Source: Streptomyces flaveolus
Lineage (GTDB): Bacteria; Actinomycetota; Actinomycetes; Streptomycetales; Streptomycetaceae
Length of the DNA stretch: 64,000 bases
Direction: 5' to 3'
Assembly (NCBI RefSeq): GCF_014648815.1
Contig: NZ_BMRV01000002.1
Coordinates: 248,001 to 312,000 of the forward strand
Every line of letters starts with the position of its first letter. The stretch's first letter is position 1. The notes under the pieces were generated by a model. The model was not told the origin of the DNA. It ran no database searches and was given only the letters and a program-made list of their open reading frames with translations. The position numbers and the translations under genes are program-made. Positions 23,432-33,175 of the stretch are shown here, in pieces.

Positions 23432-24169
23432 CTACGACGTCGGCAGCTGCTTGCCGTAGTCCAGGGTGTCGTCCTTGGCCGGTGCCGCGAGCGCGAAGTC
23501 CTTGTTCCAGTCCGAGAAGCTGAGCGTGCCCGCGCTGCCCGCCCGCACCAGGCGCAGCGGGTAGGGCGTGCCCTCCAGGGAGACGTCCAGCGAGCCGCCG
23601 GAGCCCTGGTCGCCGGTGATCCGGACGGTGCGCACGCCCGCCTGCTCGTGCCGGCCGTCCGTCTCCACCGTGCCGTGCAGGGTCAGCAACCCGTCGAGGA
23701 GGACGTCCTTGTCCGTGAAGCCGCTGAACTTCTGGTACGCGGGGTCGCCCTCCGGCACCTTCACGTACTTGCCGGCCAGCTTCTCCGCGGCCGCCGCGTC
23801 GCCGCCGTCGTGGCTCCAGAAACCGGCGTCGGCCTTGAGGAAGAGCTGTTCACCGACCCGCAGCAGCCGGAAGGTCGTCCCCTCGGCGGCGACCGACCCG
23901 GTGCCGCCGTCGGACTTCAGGCGCATGTCCAGGGTGTACGTGCTGCCGCCGGCGGCCACCGTCCCGTGCAGCCGGACCGCCCGGGCGGATCCGGCGACCG
24001 CGCGCGTCTTGGCGTGGATCTTCTCGGCCGGCAGCTTGCCCACCCCGTTGGTGCCCGCGTCCGGGTCCTCGCTACTGCATCCCGTCAGCCCCGCCCCCGT
24101 CACGGCCAGGGCGCACACCGCGCCCAGCCAGGCGGCCCTGCGGAATCGGCGCCGGGGAGTCACGGTCAC
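23432..24169 (-). CDS. LppX/LprG-like lipoprotein
   Basis: A 245-residue lipoprotein. A basic start RRRFRRAAWLG, a hydrophobic run and the lipobox LTGC (Cys at about residue 31) mark it for lipidation. The mature part has the LolA/LppX-type half-barrel pattern, with YTLDMRLKSDGGTGSVAAEG and later TVRITGDQGSGGSLDVSLEG. Relatives bind lipids or hydrophobic molecules on the outer face of the membrane. It is convergent with the hypothetical gene at 12 bases and divergent from the MgtE_N/CBS gene. Confidence 0.85.
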   Translation of the reverse strand: MTVTPRRRFRRAAWLGAVCALAVTGAGLTGCSSEDPDAGTNGVGKLPAEKIHAKTRAVAGSARAVRLHGTVAAGGSTYTLDMRLKSDGGTGSVAAEGTTFRLLRVGEQLFLKADAGFWSHDGGDAAAAEKLAGKYVKVPEGDPAYQKFSGFTDKDVLLDGLLTLHGTVETDGRHEQAGVRTVRITGDQGSGGSLDVSLEGTPYPLRLVRAGSAGTLSFSDWNKDFALAAPAKDDTLDYGKQLPTS

Positions 24170-24381
24170 AGGTGGGGCTGCCTTTCTGACGGAGATCCAA
24201 GCGGCGTACCGCAGCGTACCGGGGCCGAACGCGGTGATCGGAGCCAGTCCGTCCGGACCGGCCGCCAGGGCGGACCTCTTCGGGACGGGCTAGCCTGAAG
24301 GCCGTCCGAGCGGGCAATTCGGAAAAGAGACACAGTACGAAACTCCTCTCACGGACTGACTGACGAAAAGGAGCCGCGGCC

Positions 24382-25674
24382 ATGGCAGCGGGCGCCCCCC
24401 GGATCTTCGTCTCGCACCTCTCCGGCATCGCCGTCTTCGACCCGGCCGGCGACCAGGTGGGACGGGTGCGCGACCTGGTCGTCATGCTCCGCGTCGGCCG
24501 CAAGCCCCCGCGGGTGCTCGGTCTGGTCGTCGAGTTGTCCACCCGCCGCCGCATCTTCCTGCCCATGACCCGGGTCACCGGGATCGAGTCCGGGCAGGTC
24601 ATCACGACCGGGGTGCTCAACGTGCGGCGCTTCGAGCAGCGGCCCACCGAGCGGCTCGTCTTCGGCGAGCTCCTCGACCGGCGGGTGACGCTCACCGAGG
24701 ACGGCGAGGAGGCCACCGTCCTGGACCTGTCGGTGCAGCAGCTGCCGGCCCGCCGGGACTGGGAGATCGACAAGGTCTTCGTCCGCAAGGGCAGGAAGGG
24801 CGGCGCCTTCCGGCGCAACAAGGGCGAGACGCTGACCGTCGAGTGGTCCGGCGTCACCGGCTTCTCCGTGGAGGAGCAGGGGCAGGGCGCCGAGAACCTC
24901 CTCGCCACCTTCGAGCAGCTGCGCCCCGCCGACCTCGCCAACGTGCTGCACCACCTGTCGGCCAAGCGCCGCGCCGAGGTCGCCGCCGCCCTCGACGACG
25001 ACCGGCTGGCCGACGTGCTGGAGGAGCTGCCCGAGGACGACCAGATCGAGATCCTCGGCAAGCTCAAGGAGGAACGCGCCGCGGACGTGCTGGAGGCGAT
25101 GGACCCCGACGACGCGGCCGACCTGCTCGGTGAGCTGCCCGAGGCGGACAAGGAGCGGCTGCTGAGCCTGATGCAGCCCGACGACGCGGCCGACATGCGG
25201 CGCCTGATGGCGTACGAGGAGCACACGGCCGGCGGTCTGATGACGACCGAGCCGATCGTGCTGCGGCCCGACGCCACCGTCGCCGACGCCCTGGCCCGCA
25301 TCCGCAACCCCGACCTGTCGCCGGCGCACGCCGCGCAGATCTACGTCTGCCGCCCGCCCGAGGAGACCCCGACCGGCAAGTACCTGGGCACGGTCCACTT
25401 CCAGCGCCTGCTGCGCGACCCCCCGTACACGCTGGTCGGCTCGATCATCGACGACGACCTGCAGCCCCTGGATCCGGAAGCCGCGCTGCCCGTGGTCGCC
25501 GGGTTCTTCGCCGCGTACGACATGGTGGCGGCGCCGGTCGTCGACGATTCCGGGTCGCTGCTGGGCGCGGTCACCGTGGACGACGTACTGGACCACATGC
25601 TGCCCGACGACTGGCGGGAGACCGAGTACCACCTGGAGGATTCGGCGGGGGAGGTGAGCGCCGATGGTGCCTGA
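24382..25674 (+). CDS. Soluble PRC-barrel + MgtE_N + CBS protein (no transport domain)
   Basis: A 430-residue protein. Residues about 5-160 contain two PRC-barrel-like units (VFDPAGDQVGRVRDLVVML and RRDWEIDKVFVRKG); about 165-275 is the MgtE N-domain helical superhelix with repeated LPEDD/LPEADKE and AADLL units (ADVLEELPEDDQIEILGKL); about 280-425 is a CBS pair (TAGGLMTTEPIVLRPDATVADAL and AAPVVDDSGSLLGAVTVDDVL). The five-helix MgtE channel is absent. It may sense Mg2+ or nucleotides for another protein. It overlaps the DUF1003 gene by 11 bases. The ATG follows AAAAGGAGC. Confidence 0.88.
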   Translation: MAAGAPRIFVSHLSGIAVFDPAGDQVGRVRDLVVMLRVGRKPPRVLGLVVELSTRRRIFLPMTRVTGIESGQVITTGVLNVRRFEQRPTERLVFGELLDRRVTLTEDGEEATVLDLSVQQLPARRDWEIDKVFVRKGRKGGAFRRNKGETLTVEWSGVTGFSVEEQGQGAENLLATFEQLRPADLANVLHHLSAKRRAEVAAALDDDRLADVLEELPEDDQIEILGKLKEERAADVLEAMDPDDAADLLGELPEADKERLLSLMQPDDAADMRRLMAYEEHTAGGLMTTEPIVLRPDATVADALARIRNPDLSPAHAAQIYVCRPPEETPTGKYLGTVHFQRLLRDPPYTLVGSIIDDDLQPLDPEAALPVVAGFFAAYDMVAAPVVDDSGSLLGAVTVDDVLDHMLPDDWRETEYHLEDSAGEVSADGA

Positions 25675-26263
25675 GCGCGAGACCACGACCCGCGAGCGTG
25701 CCGCGTCGGGAGCGACGGCGGCCTCCCGTGCCCGGGCCCGCCTCGACCAGCCCCGCCCGCCGCGCCGCAGGCTGCTGCCCGAGTGGGACCCGGAGTCCTT
25801 CGGCAGGCTGTCGGAGCGCGTCGCGCGCTTCCTGGGCACCGGGCGCTTCATCGTCTGGATGACGGTCGTCATCATCCTGTGGGTGGTGTGGAACGTGTCC
25901 GCGCCGAGCGGCCTGCGCTTCGACGAGTACCCGTTCATCTTCCTGACGCTGATGCTGTCGCTGCAGGCCTCCTACGCCGCGCCGCTGATCCTGCTCGCGC
26001 AGAACCGGCAGGACGACCGGGACCGGGTCAATCTGGAGCAGGACCGCAAGCAGAACGAGCGGTCGATCGCCGACACCGAGTACCTGACCCGGGAGATCGC
26101 CGCCCTGCGCATCGGCCTCGGCGAGGTCGCGACGCGGGACTGGATCCGCTCCGAGCTCCACGACCTGATCAAGGAGATGGAGGAGCGGCAGGACGGCCAC
26201 CGCCGCGGTGACGGGGTATTCCCGGCAGATCGGTCCGCGGGGCGTGACGTACACGACCGCTGA
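25664..26263 (+). CDS. DUF1003 membrane protein
   Basis: A 199-residue protein of the DUF1003 family. The N-terminal 40 residues are basic and disordered; then FGRLSERVARFLGTGRFIVWM leads into two membrane helices (MTVVIILWVVWNVSA and FIFLTLMLSLQASYAAPLIL). A long coiled coil follows from about residue 115 (NRQDDRDRVNLEQDRKQNER). Its start lies inside the MgtE_N/CBS gene, so the two are translationally coupled and probably form a complex, with this protein as the membrane part. Function is unknown. Confidence 0.88.
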   Translation: MVPERETTTRERAASGATAASRARARLDQPRPPRRRLLPEWDPESFGRLSERVARFLGTGRFIVWMTVVIILWVVWNVSAPSGLRFDEYPFIFLTLMLSLQASYAAPLILLAQNRQDDRDRVNLEQDRKQNERSIADTEYLTREIAALRIGLGEVATRDWIRSELHDLIKEMEERQDGHRRGDGVFPADRSAGRDVHDR

Positions 26264-26307
26264 CGGGGCTTTCCGCGCCCCGTGGGCGGCGCCGTACCAT
26301 CGTGTCT

Positions 26308-27441
26308 ATGGCTACGGAAGACGCGGTGCGCGAGGCACTGGCGACGGTGAACGACCCCGAGATCAACCGGCCCATCACCGAGCTCGGGATGGTCAAGTCG
26401 GTGGAGATCGGCGCGGACGGAGCGGTCGCGGTCGCCGTGTACCTGACGGTCTCCGGCTGTCCCATGCGGGACACCATCACCCAGCGGGTGACCGACGCCG
26501 TCTCGCGGGTCGAGGGGGTCACGCGGGTCGACGTCGAACTGGACGTGATGAGCGACGAGCAGCGCCGTGAGCTGGCCTCCGCGCTGCGCGGCGGTCAGAC
26601 CGAGCGCGAGGTGCCCTTCGCCAAGCCGGGCAGTCTGACCCGGGTGTACGCGGTCGCCTCCGGCAAGGGCGGCGTCGGCAAGTCGTCGGTGACGGTGAAC
26701 CTGGCGGCGGCGATGGCGGCCGACGGCCTGAAGGTCGGTGTCGTCGACGCCGACATCTACGGCCACAGCGTGCCGCGCATGCTGGGTGCCGACGGGCGGC
26801 CCACCCAGGTCGAGAACATGATCATGCCGCCTTCCGCCAACGGCGTGAAGGTCATCTCGATCGGCATGTTCACCCCGGGCAACGCGCCGGTCGTCTGGCG
26901 CGGCCCGATGCTCCACCGCGCGCTCCAGCAGTTCCTGGCGGACGTGTACTGGGGCGACCTGGACGTCCTGCTGCTCGACCTGCCGCCCGGCACCGGCGAC
27001 ATCGCGATCTCCGTCGCACAGCTCGTCCCGAACGCCGAGATCCTCGTCGTGACGACCCCTCAGCAGGCGGCCGCCGAGGTGGCGGAGCGGGCCGGCGCGA
27101 TCGCCGTGCAGACCCACCAGAAGATCGTCGGCGTGGTCGAGAACATGTCCGGCCTGCCCTGCCCGCACTGCGGTGAGATGGTCGACGTGTTCGGCACGGG
27201 CGGCGGTCAGGCCGTCGCCGACGGACTGACCCGCACCACCGGCGCCTCGGTCCCGGTCCTCGGCTCCATCCCGATCGACGTCCGTCTGCGCGAGGGCGGC
27301 GACGAGGGCAAGCCCGTGGTGCTGTCCGACCCGGAGTCCCCGGCGGGCGCGGCCCTGCGGGCGATCGCGGGCAAGCTGGGCGGCCGTCAGCGCGGCCTGT
27401 CCGGGCTGTCGCTGGGGATCACGCCCAGGAACAAGTTCTGA
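26308..27441 (+). CDS. mrp: Mrp/ApbC-type P-loop ATPase, Fe-S carrier
   Basis: A 377-residue protein. An N-terminal MIP18/DUF59 domain (residues about 1-95, with the cysteine motif VSGCPMRDTI) is followed by a deviant Walker A ATPase, ASGKGGVGKSSV at about 119, VDADIYGHSVPRM, and DLPPGTGD. The C-terminal CPHCG pair at about 285-290 is the Fe-S cluster site of Mrp/Nbp35. It assembles or delivers iron-sulfur clusters in the cytosol. There is no Shine-Dalgarno; a TACCAT -10 ends 7 bases ahead of the ATG at 26308, so the mRNA is probably leaderless (GTG at 26302 is the alternative). Confidence 0.93.
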   Translation: MATEDAVREALATVNDPEINRPITELGMVKSVEIGADGAVAVAVYLTVSGCPMRDTITQRVTDAVSRVEGVTRVDVELDVMSDEQRRELASALRGGQTEREVPFAKPGSLTRVYAVASGKGGVGKSSVTVNLAAAMAADGLKVGVVDADIYGHSVPRMLGADGRPTQVENMIMPPSANGVKVISIGMFTPGNAPVVWRGPMLHRALQQFLADVYWGDLDVLLLDLPPGTGDIAISVAQLVPNAEILVVTTPQQAAAEVAERAGAIAVQTHQKIVGVVENMSGLPCPHCGEMVDVFGTGGGQAVADGLTRTTGASVPVLGSIPIDVRLREGGDEGKPVVLSDPESPAGAALRAIAGKLGGRQRGLSGLSLGITPRNKF

Positions 27442-27508
27442 CGTCCCGTACGGCCCCGGGGGCGCTGTCCTGGAGGACGGCGCCCCGTGTCGTACGCCCG
27501 GCCGCAGG

Positions 27509-28183
27509 TCAGGCGTCGTAGGCGGCGATGTCCTTGACCACCGAGAAGGCGAGCCCGTAGGCGCTCATTCCCCGGCCGTACGCCCCGAGGTGGACGCCCC
27601 GGTCGGTGGAGCCGGCGAGCACCCAGCCGAACTCGGACTCCCGGTAGTGGAAGGACGTCGGCACGCCGTCCACGGGCAGGGACAGCGTCGTCCAGTCCTC
27701 CCCGTCGAGGTCGTCGGCCAGCACCCACGCGGTCTCGGTCTGCTGCTCCAGCCAGTTGTCGCGCAGCGAGTGGTCCATCTGGCCGGGCCAGGTGAAGGAC
27801 AGCAGCCCCACACCGGCGAGCCACGCCGCCGAGGACACCGAGGTGGCCTCCAGCAGGCCCGTGCCGTCGGCACTGCGCCGTTCGGGGTTGGCGGCCACCG
27901 TCACGACCACCGCGAACTTCTCCTTGGCGTCCTGCTCGTCGCCCGCCACGTGCTCGTTGCGCACCGACGGTTCGTCGCCGTGCCCGATCGAGCCGTGTTC
28001 CACGGCTCCGTCGGCCGCCGTGCCGACCTGCATCAGCCAGCGCCGCCCCGTGAAGGCCTCGTCGAGGCCGTACCACGGGAAGTGCGCCCGCAGATAGCCG
28101 TCGACCGTACGCCGGGCGGAGGGGACTGGTTGTCCGTCCTCCGCGGCCGGCGCCTGCGCGACCGCCGCGTTCGTCGTCTCCAT
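27509..28183 (-). CDS. Conserved hypothetical protein
   Basis: A 224-residue cytosolic protein from the ATG at 28183, with GAGGAGG about 11 bases upstream. Residues 22-32 include RRTVDGYLRAHFPWYGLDEAFTG-type sequence; the C-terminal half is beta-rich (TTLSLPVDGVPTSFHYRESE and FGWVLAGSTDRGVHLGAYGR). It reads as an actinomycete-specific protein; I do not recognise a family. It is convergent with mrp and in the same direction as tatB, 245 bases downstream of it. Confidence 0.7.
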   Translation of the reverse strand: METTNAAVAQAPAAEDGQPVPSARRTVDGYLRAHFPWYGLDEAFTGRRWLMQVGTAADGAVEHGSIGHGDEPSVRNEHVAGDEQDAKEKFAVVVTVAANPERRSADGTGLLEATSVSSAAWLAGVGLLSFTWPGQMDHSLRDNWLEQQTETAWVLADDLDGEDWTTLSLPVDGVPTSFHYRESEFGWVLAGSTDRGVHLGAYGRGMSAYGLAFSVVKDIAAYDA

Positions 28184-28428
28184 GTGCCCGGACGCCTCCT
28201 CGCTCTCGTCGGAGCGGATCGGCCCACCCCCCTTCGGGCGCACTCGTCCGCTCCGCACAACAACTCGGCAGCATAGCCACACCAGTGCGGACAGCCGGGA
28301 AAGCGCCCGGCGCGTGGGCCGCACCAGCACCGCGATCAGGCCGCGTGCGACCGGTTCGGAGTATGAAACGCGTCACGTACGGCTCTGGCACGGGGCCCGT
28401 ACGGCCGTCAGCAGCCGGCTCGCCGGAC

Positions 28429-28869
28429 TCAGGTGGCGTCGGCGTCGAACGGCGGGCGTTCGTCGCGGGCGGGGATCTCGGGCTTCTTCGCCATGTCGAT
28501 CTTCTTGGACATGTCGATGGCCCCGCCCGAGGACGACGTCTCCGACTCGCGGCCGTGGACCGCGTCGGCGACCTCGGCCATTTCCTTCTTCATGTCGAAG
28601 CCGTTGCGGATCTCCTTGAGACCCAGCTCGTCGTTGTCCAGCTGCTTGCGGATGAACGTCTTGGGGTTGAGGTCCTCGAACTCGAAGTCCTTGAACTCGG
28701 GGCCCAGCTCTTCCCGGATGTCCCGCTTGGCGCTGTCCGAGAACTCCCGGATCTTCCGGATGGTCCGCGTCACGTCCTGGATGACCTTGGGGAGCTTGTC
28801 CGGACCGAACACGAGCACGGCGAGGACGACGAGCGTCACCAGCTCGAGTGCGCCTATGTCATTGAACAC
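28429..28869 (-). CDS. tatB: Sec-independent translocase subunit TatB
   Basis: A 146-residue TatA/B-type protein from the GTG at 28869 (AAGGAG upstream). The short N-terminal helix GALELVTLVVLAVLVFGPDKL has the conserved E8-like glutamate and the FGPxKLP hinge; a long amphipathic helix follows (VIQDVTRTIRKIREFSDSAK). The length and C-terminal extension favour TatB over TatA. It works with TatC to recognise twin-arginine signals. Gene order HtrA-TatB next to an ECF sigma factor matches mycobacteria. Confidence 0.92.
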   Translation of the reverse strand: MFNDIGALELVTLVVLAVLVFGPDKLPKVIQDVTRTIRKIREFSDSAKRDIREELGPEFKDFEFEDLNPKTFIRKQLDNDELGLKEIRNGFDMKKEMAEVADAVHGRESETSSSGGAIDMSKKIDMAKKPEIPARDERPPFDADAT

Positions 28870-29028
28870 CTGAAGCTCCTTGGGATGTCCGGGCCGCCAC
28901 CACGGTACCCGCCGACCCTGCCCGGCCGGTACCGTCCCGTGACCACCGACCGTGCGTATGCGAGCGCTTTCCCGATTGTTTGCCTTCCTGGCCCCGTTTC
29001 CTGGGCTTATGTCGGCCTGTCCGGGTGT

Positions 29029-31083
29029 TCAGCCTCCGTCGGAGGAGCCCAGCACCAACGAGACGTTCGTCTCCCTGCCCTGGCGCTCCACGGTCAGTTC
29101 CAGGCGGTCGCCGGGGCGGTGGGCGCGGGTCTTGACGATGAGTTCCTCACCGGAGTGCACGCGCCGGCCGTCGACCTCGGTGATCACGTCCCCGGCCCTG
29201 AGGCCGGCGTCGGCACCGGGTCCGCCCGCGGTGACCGGGGGGCCGCCGTCGCTGCCCTGCGTGCCCACGCGGGCACCGTCGCCGGTGTAGCCCATGTCGA
29301 GGGTGATGCCGATGACCGGGTGTGTCGCCCGGCCCGTGTTGATCAGCTCCTCGGCGACGCGCTTGCCCTGGTTGATGGGGATGGCGAAGCCCAGTCCTAT
29401 GGAGCCGGCCTGGCCGCCGTCGGACTCGGCGGCGCCGCTGTCGGCGGACCGGATGGCCGAGTTGATGCCGATGACCCGGCCCTGGGCGTCCAGGAGGGGG
29501 CCGCCGGAGTTGCCGGGGTTGATGGGCGCGTCGGTCTGCAGCGCGTCGACGTACGACACGTCGCTGCCGTCGCTCTCCTCGCCGCCGGCCGTGATGGGCC
29601 GCTCCTTGGCGCTGATGATGCCGGAGGTGACCGTGCCGGCCAGGTCGAAGGGGGCGCCGATGGCGACGACGGGGTCGCCGACCTGCACGTTCTCGGAGTT
29701 GCCGAGCGGCATGGGGGTGAGTCCCTCGACACCCTTCACCTCGACCACCGCGAGGTCGTAACCGCTGTCGCGGCCGACGACGGTGGCCTCGGCGGTGTCA
29801 CCGCTGTGGAAGGTCACGGTGATCTCGCCGCCGTTCCCGGCGGGCTCGACGACGTGGTTGTTGGTGAGGATGTGGCCGCTGCCGTCGAGGACGAAGCCGG
29901 TGCCGGTGCCCGCGGCGTCGCTGCCGCTCACGTGCAGGGTCACCACGCTGGGCAGGGCTCGCGCGGCGATCCCGGCGACGCTGCCCGGGGCCCGGTCGGC
30001 CGGTTCCTTCCCGGCCTGCGGCAGTTCCACGGTCCCCATGCCGCCGTGGCGCTCCAGGTAGGCCCCTACGGCGCCGCCGACGCCGCCGGAGACCAGGGCG
30101 ATCAGCACGGCGCCGACGACGAGCGTCCGCCGGGCCCGCTTGCGTCGCTGCTCGCGCGTCCCGACGGCGGCGCCGTTCTGCTGGAGCGGGCCGGCGGCTG
30201 CCACGGCCCAGGGGTCGTACCGCCGCCAGGGGTCGGGCGCGGGGGTGCCCGGGGGCTGGGCGGCGCCGGGGGGCGGGGACGGCTCGGTCGTGCCGGGCGC
30301 GGTGGGCGTGCCCGCGATGGTGGCCGCAGCGGGCGTCAGGGGGGCCGTCACCGGGTGCTGGAGCAGCGGGGCGGGGGGCGGGGCGTCCGCGTAGGCGGGG
30401 TCGGGCATCGGGGTGACGGAGGGTGCCGTCGCCGGCCCTGCGGGCGCCGCTGGGGGCGCCGTCGTGCCGTGCACCGGGGCCGTGGTGCCGTGAGCCGGCG
30501 TCGCCGTCGGGTGCTGGACCGGCGGGGCGGGTGCCCAGGGGCCGGGCTCGCCGTAGGGCGGGGTGCTGTACGGGTCGGGGTCGTGCAGGGGCCGGGGGCG
30601 CTCGGCGACGGACACGGAGGCGGGGGTGTCGTCGGCGCGGGGGTCGCCGGGGGCGGTGCCGGGAACGCCCGGGGCGTGGGCGGCGTCGGCGTCGGCGGCC
30701 CCTCGGGCATCGGGGGCGCCGGTGGACGCGTTGGTGCCGGCAGCGTCCAGGGCACCTGCGGCGGCATCGGTGACCGGGGCGTCCGTGGTGGTGCGTGGTT
30801 CCGGGACCATGACGGGGGCGTCAGGGGCGGCGTCGGTGTCCGGCGTCGGTTCGACGGGGCGTGCCGCGGGGCCGTCCAGTTCGTAGTCGCCGTCGTGATC
30901 CCGCTCGCCGGTCGCCCGGGGCGCCTCGGGGCGCTTCAGCGGGAAGTCACCCCCGTCGGGCTCGGCGTCGCCGGTGCCGTGGGCGGCGCGAGGACGTGCC
31001 AGTTCGAAGTCTCCGTCGGAGCCGTCCCCGGACGGGCGAGGACGGCTCCACCATTTCGCCTTCGTGGGCTTCCCCTCGTTCAT
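29029..31083 (-). CDS. HtrA/DegP-type membrane serine protease with PDZ domain
   Basis: A 684-residue protein from the ATG at 31083 (GGGGAG upstream). Residues 1-330 are a disordered, Pro/Ala/Asp-rich cytoplasmic region; a transmembrane helix near 340-365 (TLVVGAVLIALVSGGVGGAV) anchors it. The extracellular trypsin-like domain has the triad in TNNHVV, GYDLAVVEV and GNSGGPLL. A PDZ domain ends the protein (AGLRAGDVITEVDGRRVHSG). It handles misfolded exported proteins. It is third in the sigma/anti-sigma/HtrA run and is probably controlled by that sigma factor. Confidence 0.92.
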   Translation of the reverse strand: MNEGKPTKAKWWSRPRPSGDGSDGDFELARPRAAHGTGDAEPDGGDFPLKRPEAPRATGERDHDGDYELDGPAARPVEPTPDTDAAPDAPVMVPEPRTTTDAPVTDAAAGALDAAGTNASTGAPDARGAADADAAHAPGVPGTAPGDPRADDTPASVSVAERPRPLHDPDPYSTPPYGEPGPWAPAPPVQHPTATPAHGTTAPVHGTTAPPAAPAGPATAPSVTPMPDPAYADAPPPAPLLQHPVTAPLTPAAATIAGTPTAPGTTEPSPPPGAAQPPGTPAPDPWRRYDPWAVAAAGPLQQNGAAVGTREQRRKRARRTLVVGAVLIALVSGGVGGAVGAYLERHGGMGTVELPQAGKEPADRAPGSVAGIAARALPSVVTLHVSGSDAAGTGTGFVLDGSGHILTNNHVVEPAGNGGEITVTFHSGDTAEATVVGRDSGYDLAVVEVKGVEGLTPMPLGNSENVQVGDPVVAIGAPFDLAGTVTSGIISAKERPITAGGEESDGSDVSYVDALQTDAPINPGNSGGPLLDAQGRVIGINSAIRSADSGAAESDGGQAGSIGLGFAIPINQGKRVAEELINTGRATHPVIGITLDMGYTGDGARVGTQGSDGGPPVTAGGPGADAGLRAGDVITEVDGRRVHSGEELIVKTRAHRPGDRLELTVERQGRETNVSLVLGSSDGG

Positions 31084-31176
31084 GTTCTCCCCACACCTGG
31101 CCGCGGATCGTCGGCTCCAAGGGCTCTGGCGCCATCCCGGATTCAATCAGGTCCGCGCGCCGACGCGCAGATCCCG

Positions 31177-32154
31177 TCAGGGAGCCGGACGGTGGGGCAC
31201 GGCGGGGAGCGCCGAGGCCCGGGGGGAGGAGAGCGGATCGGGGGCGGGTGCGGTGAACAGACCGGGCGGTTCGACCACGGGCGGCGACGGCCAGGCGGCC
31301 AGCGCGAGCGGCGGTACCGCGTCCAGCGGCCGTATCAGCGGGGACACGGCGACCGCGCCGACCGTGACCGGCTTGGTCAGCGCCCGTACGGCCTGCTGCC
31401 GTGGGTCGGAGCCCGCGGGGGCCGGCAGGCCGGGCAGCAGCGGCGCGGAGACCTCGGTCGGGGCCACGGGGGCCTCGCCGAGCGTCCGCTGGCCCTGGGC
31501 CTGTCCGAGCAGCGGGCCGGCCGAGCGGCGGCGCTGGCTCTCGGGGCTCTTGGCCGCTCCCGCGCCCTGGGTGCCCAGCGGCGTCACATTGCTGCCGGCG
31601 CCGGAACCCCGGGCCTCCGTGGTGGTGTCGGGTGTGCCGAGGGTGACACCACCCAGCGCGATCGCGGCCAGCGACACCGCTCCCGCGGCGACGAAGGCGA
31701 ACCGCATGCCTCGCGAGGCCGTCCGCTCCGACTCGTGCCGGCTCACGTCATGGATCCGGAAGCCCCGGTCCGCCGACGAGGACGCCAGCAGGGAGGAGTG
31801 CGGGCGGGCGGGGACGTAACCGAACTCGAACTTCCCGGGCATGCCGGGCATCGGGTCGGAGAACCGCCCGCCGCTCAGCGGCGAGCCGTGGCCGTCCCCG
31901 TCGCCGCCGCCCGGAAGCCCCTGGAGGCGGGCCAGGAAGCTCTCCGACGGGGCCGGCGGGGCGGCGGCCGCGAAGACGTTCTTCAGACGGCGCTGCGCGT
32001 CGACCTCCGCCTTGCACTTCGGGCAGGTCGCCACGTGCGCCAGCACGCGCTCACGCGCGTCATGACCGAGCTCTCCGTCCACGAGGGCGGAGAGTCGGTC
32101 TCCCAGGTGCTGCTCCGCGAGGTGTCCCTCCGGTTCCGGCCGTGACCCACTCAC
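31177..32154 (-). CDS. Zinc-binding anti-sigma factor (ZAS) of the ECF sigma factor
   Basis: A 325-residue protein. The N-terminal anti-sigma domain has the zinc motif H-x3-C-x2-C in [10 protein letters not shown] at about residues 40-50, suggesting redox or zinc sensitivity. A single membrane helix lies at about 155-180 ([18 protein letters not shown]), and the outer region is Pro/Ala-rich. It probably holds the sigma factor inactive at the membrane until cell-envelope or thiol stress. The GTG at 32154 overlaps the sigma stop by 4 bases (GTGA), so the pair is translationally coupled. It is the counterpart of mycobacterial RseA (from memory). Confidence 0.9.
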   Translation of the reverse strand: MSGSRPEPEGHLAEQHLGDRLSALVDGELGHDARERVLAHVATCPKCKAEVDAQRRLKNVFAAAAPPAPSESFLARLQGLPGGGDGDGHGSPLSGGRFSDPMPGMPGKFEFGYVPARPHSSLLASSSADRGFRIHDVSRHESERTASRGMRFAFVAAGAVSLAAIALGGVTLGTPDTTTEARGSGAGSNVTPLGTQGAGAAKSPESQRRRSAGPLLGQAQGQRTLGEAPVAPTEVSAPLLPGLPAPAGSDPRQQAVRALTKPVTVGAVAVSPLIRPLDAVPPLALAAWPSPPVVEPPGLFTAPAPDPLSSPRASALPAVPHRPAP

Positions 32155-32936
32155 GCGCTCGTGCCCCCTCCTCCCAGTGCGGGAACACGGGCCACGAAGG
32201 AGCGGCGCTCGGCGCGGGCCTGGGGGGAACGGTGCGCGAGGGCCTTGCGCAGCTGGGAGCGGCCACGGTGGATGCGGGAGCGGACGGTGCCGAGCTTGAC
32301 GCCGAGGGTCGCGGCGATCTCCTCGTACGACAGCCCTTCGATGTCGCACAGGACGACGGCGGCGCGGAACTCGGGCGCGAGGGTGTCCAGCGCCTGCTGG
32401 ACGTCCGCGTCGAAGTGGGCGTCGTGGAAGACCTGCTGCGGGGTGGGCTCCTTGCTGGGCAGCCGCTCGGCCGCGTCGTCGCCGAGCGCGTCGAAGCGGA
32501 TGCGCTGCTTGCGGCGCACCATGTCCAGGAACAGGTTGGTGGTGATGCGGTGCAGCCAGCCCTCGAAGGTGCCCGGCGTGTAGGTCGACAGGGACCGGAA
32601 GACGCGGACGAACACCTCCTGGGTGAGGTCCTCGGCGTCGTGCTGGTTGCCGGTGAGGCGGTAGGCGAGGCGGTAGACCCGGCCGCTGTGTGTGCTGACG
32701 ATCTCCTCCCAGGTGGGCGGAGTCCACGCCTGCCCGTCCGCGTCGCTGGTGAAGGTCGCGGTCTGGGTGTGTCCTGAGGCAGGACCAGTGGCGTGGCTGT
32801 GGTCAGCAGCGGTGTCGTTCACGGATTTCGGCCTGCCCGCCGATCCGAGAAAGCGCCGCAGCACTCCTCCCCGATCCACAGGTACGGCCGCACCTCCCCT
32901 GTCGGCTCTGGTGGTGTCCAGTGGAGCCCCTACCAT
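32151..32936 (-). CDS. ECF sigma factor, mycobacterial SigE type
   Basis: A 261-residue sigma-70 family ECF factor from the ATG at 32936. Region 2 is [38 protein letters not shown], region 4 is [35 protein letters not shown] variable N-terminal extension of about 80 residues precedes region 2, as in SigE of mycobacteria. An upstream in-frame start at 33041 would add 35 residues but lies beyond an AT-rich stretch (32955-33000) that looks like the promoter. Its anti-sigma, HtrA and TatB follow. It probably directs envelope-stress genes, including htrA. It is not the Streptomyces SigE of the CseABC system. Confidence 0.92.
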   Translation of the reverse strand: MVGAPLDTTRADRGGAAVPVDRGGVLRRFLGSAGRPKSVNDTAADHSHATGPASGHTQTATFTSDADGQAWTPPTWEEIVSTHSGRVYRLAYRLTGNQHDAEDLTQEVFVRVFRSLSTYTPGTFEGWLHRITTNLFLDMVRRKQRIRFDALGDDAAERLPSKEPTPQQVFHDAHFDADVQQALDTLAPEFRAAVVLCDIEGLSYEEIAATLGVKLGTVRSRIHRGRSQLRKALAHRSPQARAERRSFVARVPALGGGGTSA

Positions 32937-33175
32937 AGCCACCTCGCCCGTTAGCTCCGGATAAGCAGTTTTACGAGAATTTGATCTGAGCTGATACCGC
33001 TCGTACGGCTGCGTCAGCACTTGCTCGGTGCCCCTGCCCATCCGCTGCCCCCGTCGCCGTGCCGGCCGCTACGCCGTGTCTTCCCGTACCCCTTTAAACG
33101 ACCGGTCCCATCTGCGGGTTCCCGACGCCAACGGATACAGTCACGCCGAGGCAACGACGGGGACAGGAGAGGGTC

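Noticed and set aside
28285..32145. Very long open frame on the plus strand (about 1286 codons)
   Set aside because: It is antisense to tatB, htrA and the anti-sigma gene; composition is that of an antisense shadow and there is no ribosome-binding site.
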